From Kaustia mangrovi (GTDB lineage: Bacteria > Pseudomonadota > Alphaproteobacteria > Rhizobiales > Im1), in NCBI RefSeq assembly GCF_015482775.1, contig NZ_CP058214.1, forward strand, positions 1,426,001 to 1,490,000: a stretch of 64,000 nucleotides of DNA. The letters are read 5' to 3'. Shown piece after piece: positions 20,530 through 29,341 of this stretch (position 1 is its first letter; each line of letters begins with the position of its first letter). Both the position numbers and the translations under genes were made by a program. Under the pieces are notes generated by a model that had not been told where the DNA came from, ran no database searches, and saw nothing but the letters and a program-made list of their open reading frames with translations.

Positions 20530-21965
20530 GGCGTCTCCGTGAGGCTCTTGCGCACCATGTCCCGGCTGACCTTGCCGCGCGATGTCTTGGGGATCTCGTC
20601 GACAATGAACCAGCGCTCCGGCACGGCCTCGCGGCGCAGGCGCTCAAGGCACCATTCCCGCAAGCTCTCCGCGGTCTCCCCCGCCCCGTCGGCGAGCCTG
20701 ACGGCAGCCGCCACGATCTCGCCGGAAACCGCGTCGGGCAGGCCGAAGGCACAGGCCTCCGCCACAGAGCCATGACGCTCCAGCAGGCCGTCGATCTCGG
20801 CGGGCTGAACCTTGAAGCCGGCGCGATTGATCTCGTCCTTGATGCGGCCGGAAAGCCGGATTCGCCCCGCCTCGTCCACCGTGCCCCGGTCGCCGGTCCG
20901 GTACCAGCCGTCGCAGAGAACGGCCCCGGTGAGGTCCGGCCGGTCGAGATAACCGGACATGAGCGAGGGCGTCTGGACGGCGATTTCGCCCTCGCCCTCA
21001 AGATGCAGACGCCCGTCATCCCCGACGACGGCCGCCGCCCCGCCCCAGGGCCTGCCGATGAGCCCGTCCTCCATGGCGTCCCTGGAGGAGGCGCCGCCGA
21101 TCCAGTTGGCGGTCTCGGTGATCCCGTAGCAATTGACCACCTCCGCGCCCGACCAGTCCGCAATCTTCGACCAAAGCTCCGTCGTCAGCGGCGCGGAGCC
21201 GACATGGACGCGCATGAGCGTGCCGTGTTCCGGGGGCTTTGCGAGCTTGAGCGCCATGCGCCACAAGGTCGGAACGGAGCTGAAGAAACCGATCCGGTGG
21301 TCGTCCACGACACGGCCGAGCGTGGAGGCAAGCGCAAGCCCCGTCTGGGGAATATGGAGCCGGCCTCCGGCGAACAGCGCGGTCAGCGAATTGCCGATCA
21401 GGCCATGGCCGAAATGGACCGGCAGTGTGAGAAGCGTGCGTGCGAGCGCCGCCTCGCCGATATGGGCGATATTGAGGGAAAGGCGCGCGAGGATCGCCCG
21501 GAAGCTCAGAACCACGCCCTTCGGCGCGCCGGTCGTGCCGGAGGTGAAGAGGATGAGGGCCGGGTCGTCGAGCCCGGCACCGGCACCCTCCGGCATCGTT
21601 GCGCCAGCGTCCGGGGTCTCCCCGTCGAGCGCGAAGACCGGTACGGGCCAGCCCTCCTGCGGTCCGCCCTCGCCGGTCAGCACGGCGGCAGCGCCCGCGA
21701 ACCGGGCTATCGTCTCTCGTTCGGCCGGCGTCAGCCCCGGATCGAGGCAGGCCGCGGTGCCCCCGAGCGACCAGACGGCGAACAGATCGGCGAAGAAGCC
21801 GGGCGAGGCCGGGCGCGCGATGGCGACCACGGAGCGCGCGCCGATGCCGGCCTTCTCCAGGCGACGGGCGCGTGCGGTCACCTGGCGGACGAGATCGTCC
21901 GCCGACCAGACCTCGCCCGTCTGCAGATGATGGATACTCCCCAGTCTCTCGAGCGGCAATCGCAT
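20520..21965 (-). CDS. AMP-dependent adenylate-forming ligase (acyl/aminoacyl-ACP type)
   Basis: A 481-residue member of the ANL superfamily (acyl-CoA synthetases, NRPS adenylation domains). Core motifs are intact: LFTSGTTGAPKG (P-loop, A3), YGITE (A5), YRTGDRG (A7), GRIKDEINRAGFKVQPAEID (A8) and the catalytic Lys in TSRGKVSRD (A10) near the C-terminus. It probably loads the downstream carrier protein with a carboxylic or amino acid. The ATG at 21965 gives a start near the usual N-terminus; further upstream the frame is open but not conserved-looking. The acyl substrate is unknown. Confidence 0.88.
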   Translation of the reverse strand: MRLPLERLGSIHHLQTGEVWSADDLVRQVTARARRLEKAGIGARSVVAIARPASPGFFADLFAVWSLGGTAACLDPGLTPAERETIARFAGAAAVLTGEGGPQEGWPVPVFALDGETPDAGATMPEGAGAGLDDPALILFTSGTTGAPKGVVLSFRAILARLSLNIAHIGEAALARTLLTLPVHFGHGLIGNSLTALFAGGRLHIPQTGLALASTLGRVVDDHRIGFFSSVPTLWRMALKLAKPPEHGTLMRVHVGSAPLTTELWSKIADWSGAEVVNCYGITETANWIGGASSRDAMEDGLIGRPWGGAAAVVGDDGRLHLEGEGEIAVQTPSLMSGYLDRPDLTGAVLCDGWYRTGDRGTVDEAGRIRLSGRIKDEINRAGFKVQPAEIDGLLERHGSVAEACAFGLPDAVSGEIVAAAVRLADGAGETAESLREWCLERLRREAVPERWFIVDEIPKTSRGKVSRDMVRKSLTETPCA

Positions 21966-22189
21966 GAATCGGCTTCCGTCTGGCACGACAGGATAGCAAT
22001 CCCCGATGGCTTTCCAACAGCAAAGGCCACCGGTCGCCGGACGGTCCCACGCCCCGTGGCACGCCGGGGCCGCTCGCGCCAGCACAGCGGAGTTCAGGGA
22101 CGCATCCAGGCCGCAGAACGAAGAAAAAGCGGCCTCCGCCCGGACGCGGAGGCCGCCTTGTGTTCATGCCGCAATGGCATAGGAGCCGG

Positions 22190-22921
22190 TCAGAACAGGT
22201 AGTTCACGCCGACGCGGAAAGTGTGGGTCTTCAGCTTGAAGTCGTCGCTGGTCTCTGGCAGTTCCTGCCCCCCGCCATAGAAGCTGAAGCCTTCCTTGCC
22301 GAAATCGGCATAGAGATATTCCGCCTTGAGCGTGATGTGATCGGTCACGGCATGCTCCACGCCGCCGCCGACCGTCCAGCCGAAATAGGAGTTCGAGTCC
22401 TTGTCCCCGAAGCCCGCACTATCCAGCTTGAGCTCCAGATCGGTGAAGGCCATGCCGCCCGTGGCGTAGAAGAGCGTGCGGTCCATCGCCCAGCCGACGC
22501 GCGCGCGGATCGTGGCCATCCAGTCGATCTGGGCCTCGGCCCGGCTCGGACCGAAGACGAAGGGATAGGCCGTGTCGTCGACATCGCCGAGGCTGAAATC
22601 GCCCTCGACGCCGAGAACGATGCTGTCGATCTGGTAGTTGTAGCCGGCCTGGATGCCGCCCATGAACCCGTTCGGATCGAGAACGGTCTCGTTATTGCTG
22701 AAATCGCTTTTCTGGCCGAAGAAGGGATCGCCATCGATGTCGCCATCGACCATGCCGGCATGGACACCGCCATAGAAGCCCGTCCAGCTCCACATGGGCG
22801 GCGGGGGCGGCGGCGGAACGTACAGATCGGCCGCCTGCGCGGCCGGGGCACCGCCCGCCCCTGCAGCAAGGGCCAGCCCGAGGCCCGCAGCAGCAACACC
22901 AGCCATCAAGGTCGTCTTCAT
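22190..22921 (-). CDS. Outer-membrane beta-barrel protein (Omp25/Omp31-like), paralogue 1
   Basis: A 243-residue secreted protein. The signal peptide (MKTTLMAGVAAAGLGLALAAGA...AAQA) is followed by a proline-rich stretch, WSWTGFYGGVHAG, and an eight-strand-type barrel ending in aromatic Phe (GVNYLF), as in Omp25/31 of Brucella and RopB of Rhizobium. The first of four tandem leftward paralogues; it differs more from copies 2 and 3 than they do from each other. Probably structural, with weak pore or host-interaction roles in the family. Confidence 0.88.
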   Translation of the reverse strand: MKTTLMAGVAAAGLGLALAAGAGGAPAAQAADLYVPPPPPPPMWSWTGFYGGVHAGMVDGDIDGDPFFGQKSDFSNNETVLDPNGFMGGIQAGYNYQIDSIVLGVEGDFSLGDVDDTAYPFVFGPSRAEAQIDWMATIRARVGWAMDRTLFYATGGMAFTDLELKLDSAGFGDKDSNSYFGWTVGGGVEHAVTDHITLKAEYLYADFGKEGFSFYGGGQELPETSDDFKLKTHTFRVGVNYLF

Positions 22922-23066
22922 GATATCCCCTATTCCTGCTCTCTCTCCACGGAACATGACCATATTTACTATCTCATGGAACGTAGCGGCGAAATCGTCT
23001 TCGGCATCCCCGCCGCGTTATTATGCGGTCGTGTCACAATCATGCCACAGAGAGGCCTTGCCTCTG

Positions 23067-23797
23067 TCAGAACAGCCAGTTCACGCCGACGCGGAAGGTG
23101 TGGGTCGTGAGTTTCACGTCGCCTTCGACATCGACAAACTGGGTATCGGAGAATGAGTAGGATTCCTTGCCGAAATCGGCATAGAGATACTCCGCCTTCA
23201 GGCTGATCGAATCGCTGACCGCGTGCTCCACGCCGCCGCCGACCGTCCAGCCGAAATAGGAGTTCTTGTCGGAATCGTTGAAGCCGGCGAGATCGTCGTC
23301 GACCTTGATCTTCAGGTCGGTGAAGGCCATGCCGCCCGTCGCATAGAAGAGCGTGCGATCCCAGGCCCAGCCGACGCGGGCGCGGATCGTCGCCATCCAG
23401 TCGATCTGGGACTCGATACGGCCCGATGGGCTGAACAGCGAGGGATAGATCACGTCGTCGACGTCGCCGAAGCTGATATCGCCCTCCACGCCCAGCACGA
23501 TGCTGTCGAACTGGAAGTTATAGCCCGCCTGCAAGCCGCCCATGATCCCGTTCGGGTCCATGGAATCGGCGGGAATGGTAGCTGCTGCCGTGTCGAGATT
23601 GTCGTCGATATCACCGTCGATCGCGCCGACATGGAGGCCGGCATAGGGGCCGGTCCAGGACCAGACCGGGGCCGGCGGGGGCGGCACATAGGCGGGAAGA
23701 TCCGCCGCGGATGCGCGCGGAACCGCCACCCCCCGACCGCCAGGCAAAGGCCGAGCGCAGCCGTGGCCACGCCTGTCGTCAGTATTCGTTTCATCAC
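23067..23797 (-). pseudogene. Outer-membrane beta-barrel protein, paralogue 2, frameshifted in the signal peptide
   Basis: Nearly identical to paralogue 3, but the reading frame that starts MMKRILTTGVATAALGLCLAVGG breaks at a run of six C (23729-23734 on the plus strand). At the same place paralogue 3 has one more base (ACACCCCC instead of ACCCCCC). The rest of the gene continues intact in the other frame (ASAADLPAYVPPPPAPVWSW ... GVNWLF). As sequenced, the product has no usable signal peptide. A single-base loss in a homopolymer may be a sequencing error, so the gene may be functional; as written it is a broken copy. Confidence 0.8.
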
Positions 23798-23840
23798 TCA
23801 ATTCCCCTTTTTTGGCTCTCCCCCCGGCGGCGCGAGGCCG

Positions 23841-24584
23841 TCAGAACAGCCAGTTCACGCCGACGCGGAAGGTGTGGGTCGTGAGTTTCACGTCGCCTTC
23901 GACATCGGGAAACTGGGTATCGGAGAACGAGTAGGATTCCTTGCCGAAATCGGCATAGAGATACTCCGCCTTCAGGCTGATCGAATCGCTGACCGCGTGC
24001 TCCACGCCGCCGCCGACGGTCCAGCCGAAATAGGAGTTCTTGTCGGAATCGTTGAAGCCGGCGAGATCGTCGTCGACCTTGATCTTCAGGTCGGTGAAGG
24101 CCATGCCGCCCGTCGCATAGAAGAGCGTGCGGTCCCAGGCCCAGCCGACGCGGGCGCGGATCGTCGCCATCCAGTCGATCTGGGACTCGATACGGGCCGA
24201 CGGGCCGAACAGCGCGGGATAGATCACGTCGTCGACGTCGCCGAAGCTGATATCGCCCTCGACGCCCAGCACGATGCTGTCGAACTGGAAGTTATAGCCC
24301 GCCTGCAAGCCGCCCATGATCCCGTTCGGGTCCATGGAGTCGGCACCGGTTTCGATCACTTCATCTATCTCTACGATAGAAAGATCGTCATCGATATCGC
24401 CGTCGATCGCGCCGACATGGAGGCCGGCATAGGGGCCGGTCCAGGACCAGACCGGGGCCGGCGGGGGCGGCACATAGGCGGGAAGATCCGCCGCGGATGC
24501 GCGCGGAACCGCCACACCCCCGACCGCAAGGCAAAGGCCGAGCGCAGCCGTGGCCGCGCCTGTCGTCAATACTCGCTTCATCAC
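23841..24584 (-). CDS. Outer-membrane beta-barrel protein (Omp25/Omp31-like), paralogue 3
   Basis: A 247-residue protein with a signal peptide (MMKRVLTTGAATAALGLCLAVGGVAV), the ADLPAYVPPPPAPVWSW linker, a barrel and a C-terminal WLF. Intact version of paralogue 2; the variable insert SIVEIDEVIETGA near residues 70-85 differs between them. Tandem near-identical copies point to recent duplication. Starts at ATG 24584 or 24581. Confidence 0.9.
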   Translation of the reverse strand: MMKRVLTTGAATAALGLCLAVGGVAVPRASAADLPAYVPPPPAPVWSWTGPYAGLHVGAIDGDIDDDLSIVEIDEVIETGADSMDPNGIMGGLQAGYNFQFDSIVLGVEGDISFGDVDDVIYPALFGPSARIESQIDWMATIRARVGWAWDRTLFYATGGMAFTDLKIKVDDDLAGFNDSDKNSYFGWTVGGGVEHAVSDSISLKAEYLYADFGKESYSFSDTQFPDVEGDVKLTTHTFRVGVNWLF

Positions 24585-24627
24585 TCAACTCCCCCTTCTG
24601 GCCCCCCGCCCCGGCGGCACGATGCCG

Positions 24628-25323
24628 TCAGAACAGCCAGTTCACCCCGACGCGGAACGTATGGGTCTGAAGATCGGCCCTGCCTCTCTCGTCCTCGCCG
24701 CCCAGGGTGAAGGTTTCCTTGTTGAAATCGGCGTAGAGATATTCCGCCTTGAAGCTCAGATAATCGGTGAAGGCGTGCTCCACGCCGCCGCCGACCGTCC
24801 AGCCGAACATGGTCTGGGTATCCTTGTCGGTGAACGGCCCTTCCGACGCCTTCAGCTCCATGTCGGCAAAGGCCGCACCGCCCGTCGCATAGAAGAGCGT
24901 GCGGTCCATCGCCCAGCCGACGCGGCCGCGAATCGTCGCCATCCAGTCGATCTGCGTCTCGAAGCGGAAGTCCGCCGGATAGGCGACATCGTCGACATCG
25001 CCGAAGCTGAAATCGCCCTCGACGCCCAGCACGATGCTGTCGAACTGGAAATTGTAGCCCGCCTGCACGCCGCCCACGATGCCGTTGGGATCGAGCTTGA
25101 GCTCGAAATCTTCCGGGTCCTCCTCGCCGCGCGCGGAGATATCCCCGTCGACCGCGCCGACATGGAGGCCGAGATAGGGCCCCGCCCACGACCAGACCGG
25201 GGCCGGCGGCGGAGGCACATAGACGGGAAGGTCGGCAGCCTCGGCGCTCGTGTGCGCCATGCCGGCCAGCAGGCACAGCCCGAATGCGGCCGCTGCCGAT
25301 TTGCAAGTCAGGGATGGGGTCAT
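24628..25323 (-). CDS. Outer-membrane beta-barrel protein (Omp25/Omp31-like), paralogue 4
   Basis: A 231-residue secreted barrel protein: signal peptide MTPSLTCKSAAAAFGLCLLAGMA, ADLPVYVPPPPAPVWSW, FGWTVGGGVEHAF, closing GVNWLF. The ribosome site GGGGGGAG precedes ATG 25323. Most upstream of the four paralogues, so its promoter probably lies in the AT-rich stretch just beyond. Confidence 0.9.
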   Translation of the reverse strand: MTPSLTCKSAAAAFGLCLLAGMAHTSAEAADLPVYVPPPPAPVWSWAGPYLGLHVGAVDGDISARGEEDPEDFELKLDPNGIVGGVQAGYNFQFDSIVLGVEGDFSFGDVDDVAYPADFRFETQIDWMATIRGRVGWAMDRTLFYATGGAAFADMELKASEGPFTDKDTQTMFGWTVGGGVEHAFTDYLSFKAEYLYADFNKETFTLGGEDERGRADLQTHTFRVGVNWLF

Positions 25324-25607
25324 TGGCTCCCCCCAAAGCATACGTCCCGGAACGCTTCGCCGCCCCGCGCGGCCGAAATCCCAAGGCCGGGAACTACTCA
25401 AACGTATAACAGCTCAGATCATGCCGGAAGCGGTCTTCGCGAAATACCAAACATTTCGAATATAGCTGTTGCTCAAACGATACATAATATTTTCAGAATC
25501 GAATTTGTTCGTTTTTAATTATCAGCAAGACAATCGAATTTCGCCCGTCTGAATCAATCGGCTGGGTCAGGTTCGTTTCTGCTGGACCGTTTTGTCGGGC
25601 AGTCGCC
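25324..25607. other. AT-rich intergenic stretch upstream of the porin cluster
   Basis: A 284-bp gene-free region between the first porin-like gene and emrB. The part from about 25400 to 25550 is clearly AT-rich compared with its flanks (TAATATTTTCAGAATCG, GTTTTTAATTATCAGC). It most likely holds the leftward promoter of the barrel cluster and may carry regulator sites; no clear palindrome or -35/-10 pair can be assigned confidently. Confidence 0.4.
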
Positions 25608-27179
25608 TCAATGTCCGCCGCCGCCGGCGGGCATGGCGCGGGGCCTGCGCATCAGCGGGGTCACGGCGACGAGCAGGAAGAAGAGCACGGTGAGGACCAC
25701 GAACACGTCGGCGAAGGCCATGACGGTCGCCTGCTGGCGCACGATGAGGGAGAGCTGCTTGAGGGCCGCCTGGTGGGCGTCCGATCCGAGGCTGGAGAAG
25801 CCTTCGGTCAGCTTGGCGAGCGCCTGCTCGGCCTCTGGCCGGCCCCATGCCACGCTGTCGCGCAGGCGGGCGAGATGCAGGTCCGTGCGGTCGTTGAGGA
25901 TGGTGTTGATGATGGCGAGCCCGACGGCCCCGCCGAGATTGCGCGTGACGTTGAACAGCCCGGACGCGTTCTTGATGGTCTCCGGCGGCAGCGTGCCGAG
26001 CGAGAGATTGGTGATCGGCACCATGGCCAGCATGAGCGACACGCCGCGCAGCACCTGCGGCATGAACAGTTCCCAGAAATCCCAGTCCGCGGTGATGTTG
26101 GAGGCCTGCCAGGTGCCGAGCCCGAAGCCGAGAAAGCCGATGGCGATCATGAGGCGCGGGTCGAGGCGCGCCGACAGGCGCCCGGCAATGGGCGCGGTCA
26201 GGAACATGCACACGCCGGTGACGAACATGGTCTCGCCGATCATCAACGCAGAGTAGTCGCGCACGCGCGCCAGATAGATCGGATAGAGATAGGTCAGCCC
26301 GTAGAGCCCGATCCCCATCACGAAGCTGAGCACCGCCCCGGTCCCGAAATTGATATTTGCGAAGGCCCGGAGATCGACCACCGGCTCGCGTGCGCTGAAC
26401 GCCCGCCAGAAGAAGACGATGGCCGAGACCGCCGAAACCGCCGTGAACAGCGCGATCCAGTGATCGTCGAACCAGTCGTTGGTCGGCCCCTCCTCCAGTA
26501 CGAATTCGAGACTGCCGAGGAAGCCCGCCATGGAGACGAGCCCGAGCCAGTCGAAGCGCTCCAGAAGCGACAGCTCCGGCTCGTCGAAATCGACCAGCAG
26601 CGCGGTCGCCGCCGTCACGAGGATGCCCGGCACGATATTGACCAGGAACAGCCAGTGCCAGGAGAAGAGCTCCGTCAGATAGCCGCCGACCGTCGGCCCG
26701 ATGGTCGGCGCGAGCGTGGCGACCAGCCCGATGATCGGCGAGACGAGGGATTGCCTGCTGCGGGGAAAGACGGAATAGGCGGAGGCGAAGACCGTCGGGA
26801 TCATGCCGCCGCCGATGAAGCCCTGAAGCGCGCGGTAGACGATCATCTGGTCGATCGAATTGGCGGTCGCGCACAGGAAGCTCATGGCCGTGAAGCCGGC
26901 GCAGGAGGCCACGAACAGCCAGCGCGTCGACAACGCCCGCGACAGGAAGCCGGAGAGCGGGATCATGATCACCTCGGCGATCAGATAGCTCGTCTGGACC
27001 CACGAGATCTCGTCCGCGCTCGCCGAAAGCCCCGCCTGGATCTCCGACAGGGAGGCCGACACGATCTGGATGTCCAGGATGGCCATGAACATCCCGAACA
27101 CCATGCAGATGAAGGCCGCCATCTTGCGCGGATCGATGGCATCGTCTTCCGCGGCCTCTGCGGGGGCCGTCGTGCTCAT
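25608..27179 (-). CDS. DHA2-family MFS multidrug efflux permease (EmrB-like)
   Basis: A 523-residue, 14-helix drug:H+ antiporter of the EmrB/QacA group: AILDIQIVSASLSEIQAGL opens helix 1, with LQGFIGGGMIPTVFA (motif in helix 4) and ATLAPTIGPTVGGYLTE (motif C). It is the inner-membrane pump of a tripartite system with the adjacent EmrA-like adaptor; no outer-membrane factor gene is beside it. The emrA gene ends only 30 bp upstream. Confidence 0.9.
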   Translation of the reverse strand: MSTTAPAEAAEDDAIDPRKMAAFICMVFGMFMAILDIQIVSASLSEIQAGLSASADEISWVQTSYLIAEVIMIPLSGFLSRALSTRWLFVASCAGFTAMSFLCATANSIDQMIVYRALQGFIGGGMIPTVFASAYSVFPRSRQSLVSPIIGLVATLAPTIGPTVGGYLTELFSWHWLFLVNIVPGILVTAATALLVDFDEPELSLLERFDWLGLVSMAGFLGSLEFVLEEGPTNDWFDDHWIALFTAVSAVSAIVFFWRAFSAREPVVDLRAFANINFGTGAVLSFVMGIGLYGLTYLYPIYLARVRDYSALMIGETMFVTGVCMFLTAPIAGRLSARLDPRLMIAIGFLGFGLGTWQASNITADWDFWELFMPQVLRGVSLMLAMVPITNLSLGTLPPETIKNASGLFNVTRNLGGAVGLAIINTILNDRTDLHLARLRDSVAWGRPEAEQALAKLTEGFSSLGSDAHQAALKQLSLIVRQQATVMAFADVFVVLTVLFFLLVAVTPLMRRPRAMPAGGGGH

Positions 27180-27209
27180 GGGGGCGCTCCGTGCTCTCGC
27201 CGGCGCCGG

Positions 27210-28526
27210 TCAGCGGGATCCGGCCAGCCGGGTCCGGTCCTCCCCGGACGCCGTGGCGGTGCCCGCACCGGTGCGGGTGTCGACGGTCACGACGACGGAC
27301 ATTCCGGGCCTGAGCACATGGTCGCGCAGCGCGGTGCCGTCGAGACGGATGCGCACCGGCAGGCGCTGGACGATCTTGGTGAAGTTGCCGGTGGCGTTCT
27401 CCGGCGGCAGCAGGCTGAACAGCGCACCCGACGCCGGCGAGATGCTCTTCACCTCGCCCTCGAAGGTCCTGTCGGGATAGGCATCGACCGAAATCTCGGC
27501 GATCTGGCCGGCATGCATGCTCTCAAGCTGGGTTTCCTTGAAGTTCGCGTCGATATAGACATCGTCGAGCGGCACGACGGCGACCAGGCGGTCGCCGGGC
27601 TGGACGAGCCGGCCCACCTCGACCGACTTGTTGCCGATCACCCCGTCGACGGGCGCGCGCACCACCGTGAAGGACAGGTCGCGCTCGGCCTGGGCCAGAG
27701 CCGTCTTCAATCCCTGCAGCGACTGTTCGGCCTCGACCTTCTGGGCCTTCAGCACGGCGATCTCCGCCTTCGCGGAGGCGAGCTGCGCCTGCGCCGCCTT
27801 CAGTGCCGCAACGGCCTTGTCGTGGCCGGCGCGCGCATTGTCGAGCTTCTGGCGGCTCGCGAAATCGCTCTTGACCAGCTTCGTCTGCCGGTCGAGTTCC
27901 AGGCTGGTCTGCTGAACATCGGCCTTGGCGCCGGCGATCTCGGCCTGTGCCTGGTCGACCGCGGCCCCGGCCGCCTTGGCCTGGACGGCAATGCGCGAGA
28001 CGGTCGCCTGCTGTGCCGCGATCCTGTCCTTTGCCTGCTGGACGGCGAGCCTGTAATCGCCATCGTCGACCCGCGCGATCACGTCGCCCTTGGAGACCGG
28101 CTGGTTCTCGTCGACATCGACCTCGGCCACATAGCCGGACACCTTGGAGGCGACCACCGTCACATCCGCGCCGACATAGGCATCGTCTGTGGAGACCTCG
28201 AAGCGGCCGACGGTCCACCAGTGATAGCCTTCATAGCCGCCACCCGCCAGCGCGAGGAGCGCGATGGCCAGCAGGACGAAACGCTTGCGCCCGGCCTTGC
28301 GCGGCGAGGCCGGCGGCGGTGTCTCGCCGGCAGCCGCGCCATCCTCCGGCGCGGCGGCGGGCGGGCGTGCCGCCGGCGGACCGTCCGACTTCAGGGCCTG
28401 TTGCTGTGCGGGCGATGCCGCGCCGTTGCGCGCCTTGTGCGACACCCCGTCGGCCCCGGTCAGGTCATTCGGCGGTGTCGGCGGGCTGTCCGTGTCGGCG
28501 GAGACGGTCTCACTGGTGCGGTCCAT
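27210..28526 (-). CDS. HlyD-family periplasmic adaptor (EmrA-like)
   Basis: A 438-residue membrane-fusion protein: a Pro/Ala-rich cytoplasmic N-terminus, one transmembrane helix (about 88-105), a barrel-sandwich hybrid/biotinyl-like pair (VEVDENQPVSKGDVIARVD and VDGVIGNKSVEVGRLV) separated by an alpha-helical hairpin rich in Ala/Lys/Gln, then a beta-barrel domain. It bridges EmrB to an outer-membrane channel. It is divergent from a TetR gene, with twin palindromic operators between. Confidence 0.88.
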   Translation of the reverse strand: MDRTSETVSADTDSPPTPPNDLTGADGVSHKARNGAASPAQQQALKSDGPPAARPPAAAPEDGAAAGETPPPASPRKAGRKRFVLLAIALLALAGGGYEGYHWWTVGRFEVSTDDAYVGADVTVVASKVSGYVAEVDVDENQPVSKGDVIARVDDGDYRLAVQQAKDRIAAQQATVSRIAVQAKAAGAAVDQAQAEIAGAKADVQQTSLELDRQTKLVKSDFASRQKLDNARAGHDKAVAALKAAQAQLASAKAEIAVLKAQKVEAEQSLQGLKTALAQAERDLSFTVVRAPVDGVIGNKSVEVGRLVQPGDRLVAVVPLDDVYIDANFKETQLESMHAGQIAEISVDAYPDRTFEGEVKSISPASGALFSLLPPENATGNFTKIVQRLPVRIRLDGTALRDHVLRPGMSVVVTVDTRTGAGTATASGEDRTRLAGSR

Positions 28527-28549
28527 GAGCGCAGGCTTCCCGGAATTCT

Positions 28550-28570
28550 TTGACTGAACGGTTCGGTCAA
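28550..28570. promoter_or_regulatory. TetR-type operator, site 1
   Basis: The inverted repeat TTGACTGAAC-G-GTTCGGTCAA (one mismatch between arms) lies 24 bp outside the emrA start. Its centre is 38 bp from that of site 2. Probable binding site of the divergent TetR regulator. Confidence 0.65.
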
Positions 28571-28587
28571 GGTAAGACGTCTTAGCA

Positions 28588-28608
28588 TTGACCGAACCGT
28601 TCGGTCAA
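28588..28608. promoter_or_regulatory. TetR-type operator, site 2
   Basis: The perfect inverted repeat TTGACCGAAC-C-GTTCGGTCAA has 10-bp arms. A 12-bp perfect palindrome TAAGACGTCTTA (28573-28584) sits exactly midway between sites 1 and 2, so the whole 28550-28608 block is symmetric. A further weaker palindrome (GCAAT...ATTGC around TATCGCGATA, 28621-28648) lies before the tetR start. Confidence 0.7.
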
Positions 28609-28672
28609 TGCATCATGACCGCAATATCGTATCGCGATATCGCATTGCAAGATCGAGGCAACGGACAGGACG

Positions 28673-29341
28673 ATGAGCGACCCCACCCCGAGACCGGACA
28701 CCGCAACCGCGGACCGGCAGACCCGCGAGCCCCCCAAGAAGCTGGAGATCCTCAATGGTGCGCGCCGCGTCTTCAGGGCCGAGGGCTTCGCCGGCGCCAG
28801 CATGGGGCAGATCGCGCAGGCCGCCGGCGTCTCCAAGGGCACGCTCTATGTCTATTTCGACAGCAAGGAGGACCTGTTCCGCGAGCTCGTCGTCGCGGAC
28901 AAGCGCGACACCGCCGAACGGCTCTCCCACCTCGAAGAGGATGGCATCGACGTCGACCGGGCCCTCCAGCGCTTCGGCGAGAGTTTCGTCGCCATGCTGA
29001 CCGCGCCGGAGCACATCGCCCTCATTCGCATGGTGATCGGGGCCGCCGACAAGCTGCCCGACGCGGGCCGCGCCTTCTATGAGGTCGGGCCGGCCTATGG
29101 CATCAAGCGGCTGGCGGCCTATCTGGAGCGCCAGGTCGAGGCCGGAAAGCTCGCAATCGACGAGGACATGGAGCGGGCCGCCGCGCAATTCCTCAATCTG
29201 TGCCAGGGCGATCTCGCCAAGTCGCGCCTCTTCTGCGGCGGAGAGCAGCCCGGTCCGGAGGAGATCAAGGCCACGGTGGAGAGCGCCGTCAGGCTCTTCA
29301 TGCGCGCCTATCAGCCCAGGAACACGCGGGCGGAGGGGTAA
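28673..29341 (+). CDS. TetR/AcrR-family repressor
   Basis: A 222-residue regulator with an N-terminal HTH (about residues 24-70: EILNGARRVFRAEGFAGASM, QIAQAAGVSKGTLYVYFDSKEDLF) and an all-helical ligand-binding C-terminal domain. It is divergent from emrA-emrB, so it is the expected repressor of the pump. Its 3' end overlaps that of the convergent potassium-uptake gene by 31 bp. Confidence 0.9.
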   Translation: MSDPTPRPDTATADRQTREPPKKLEILNGARRVFRAEGFAGASMGQIAQAAGVSKGTLYVYFDSKEDLFRELVVADKRDTAERLSHLEEDGIDVDRALQRFGESFVAMLTAPEHIALIRMVIGAADKLPDAGRAFYEVGPAYGIKRLAAYLERQVEAGKLAIDEDMERAAAQFLNLCQGDLAKSRLFCGGEQPGPEEIKATVESAVRLFMRAYQPRNTRAEG

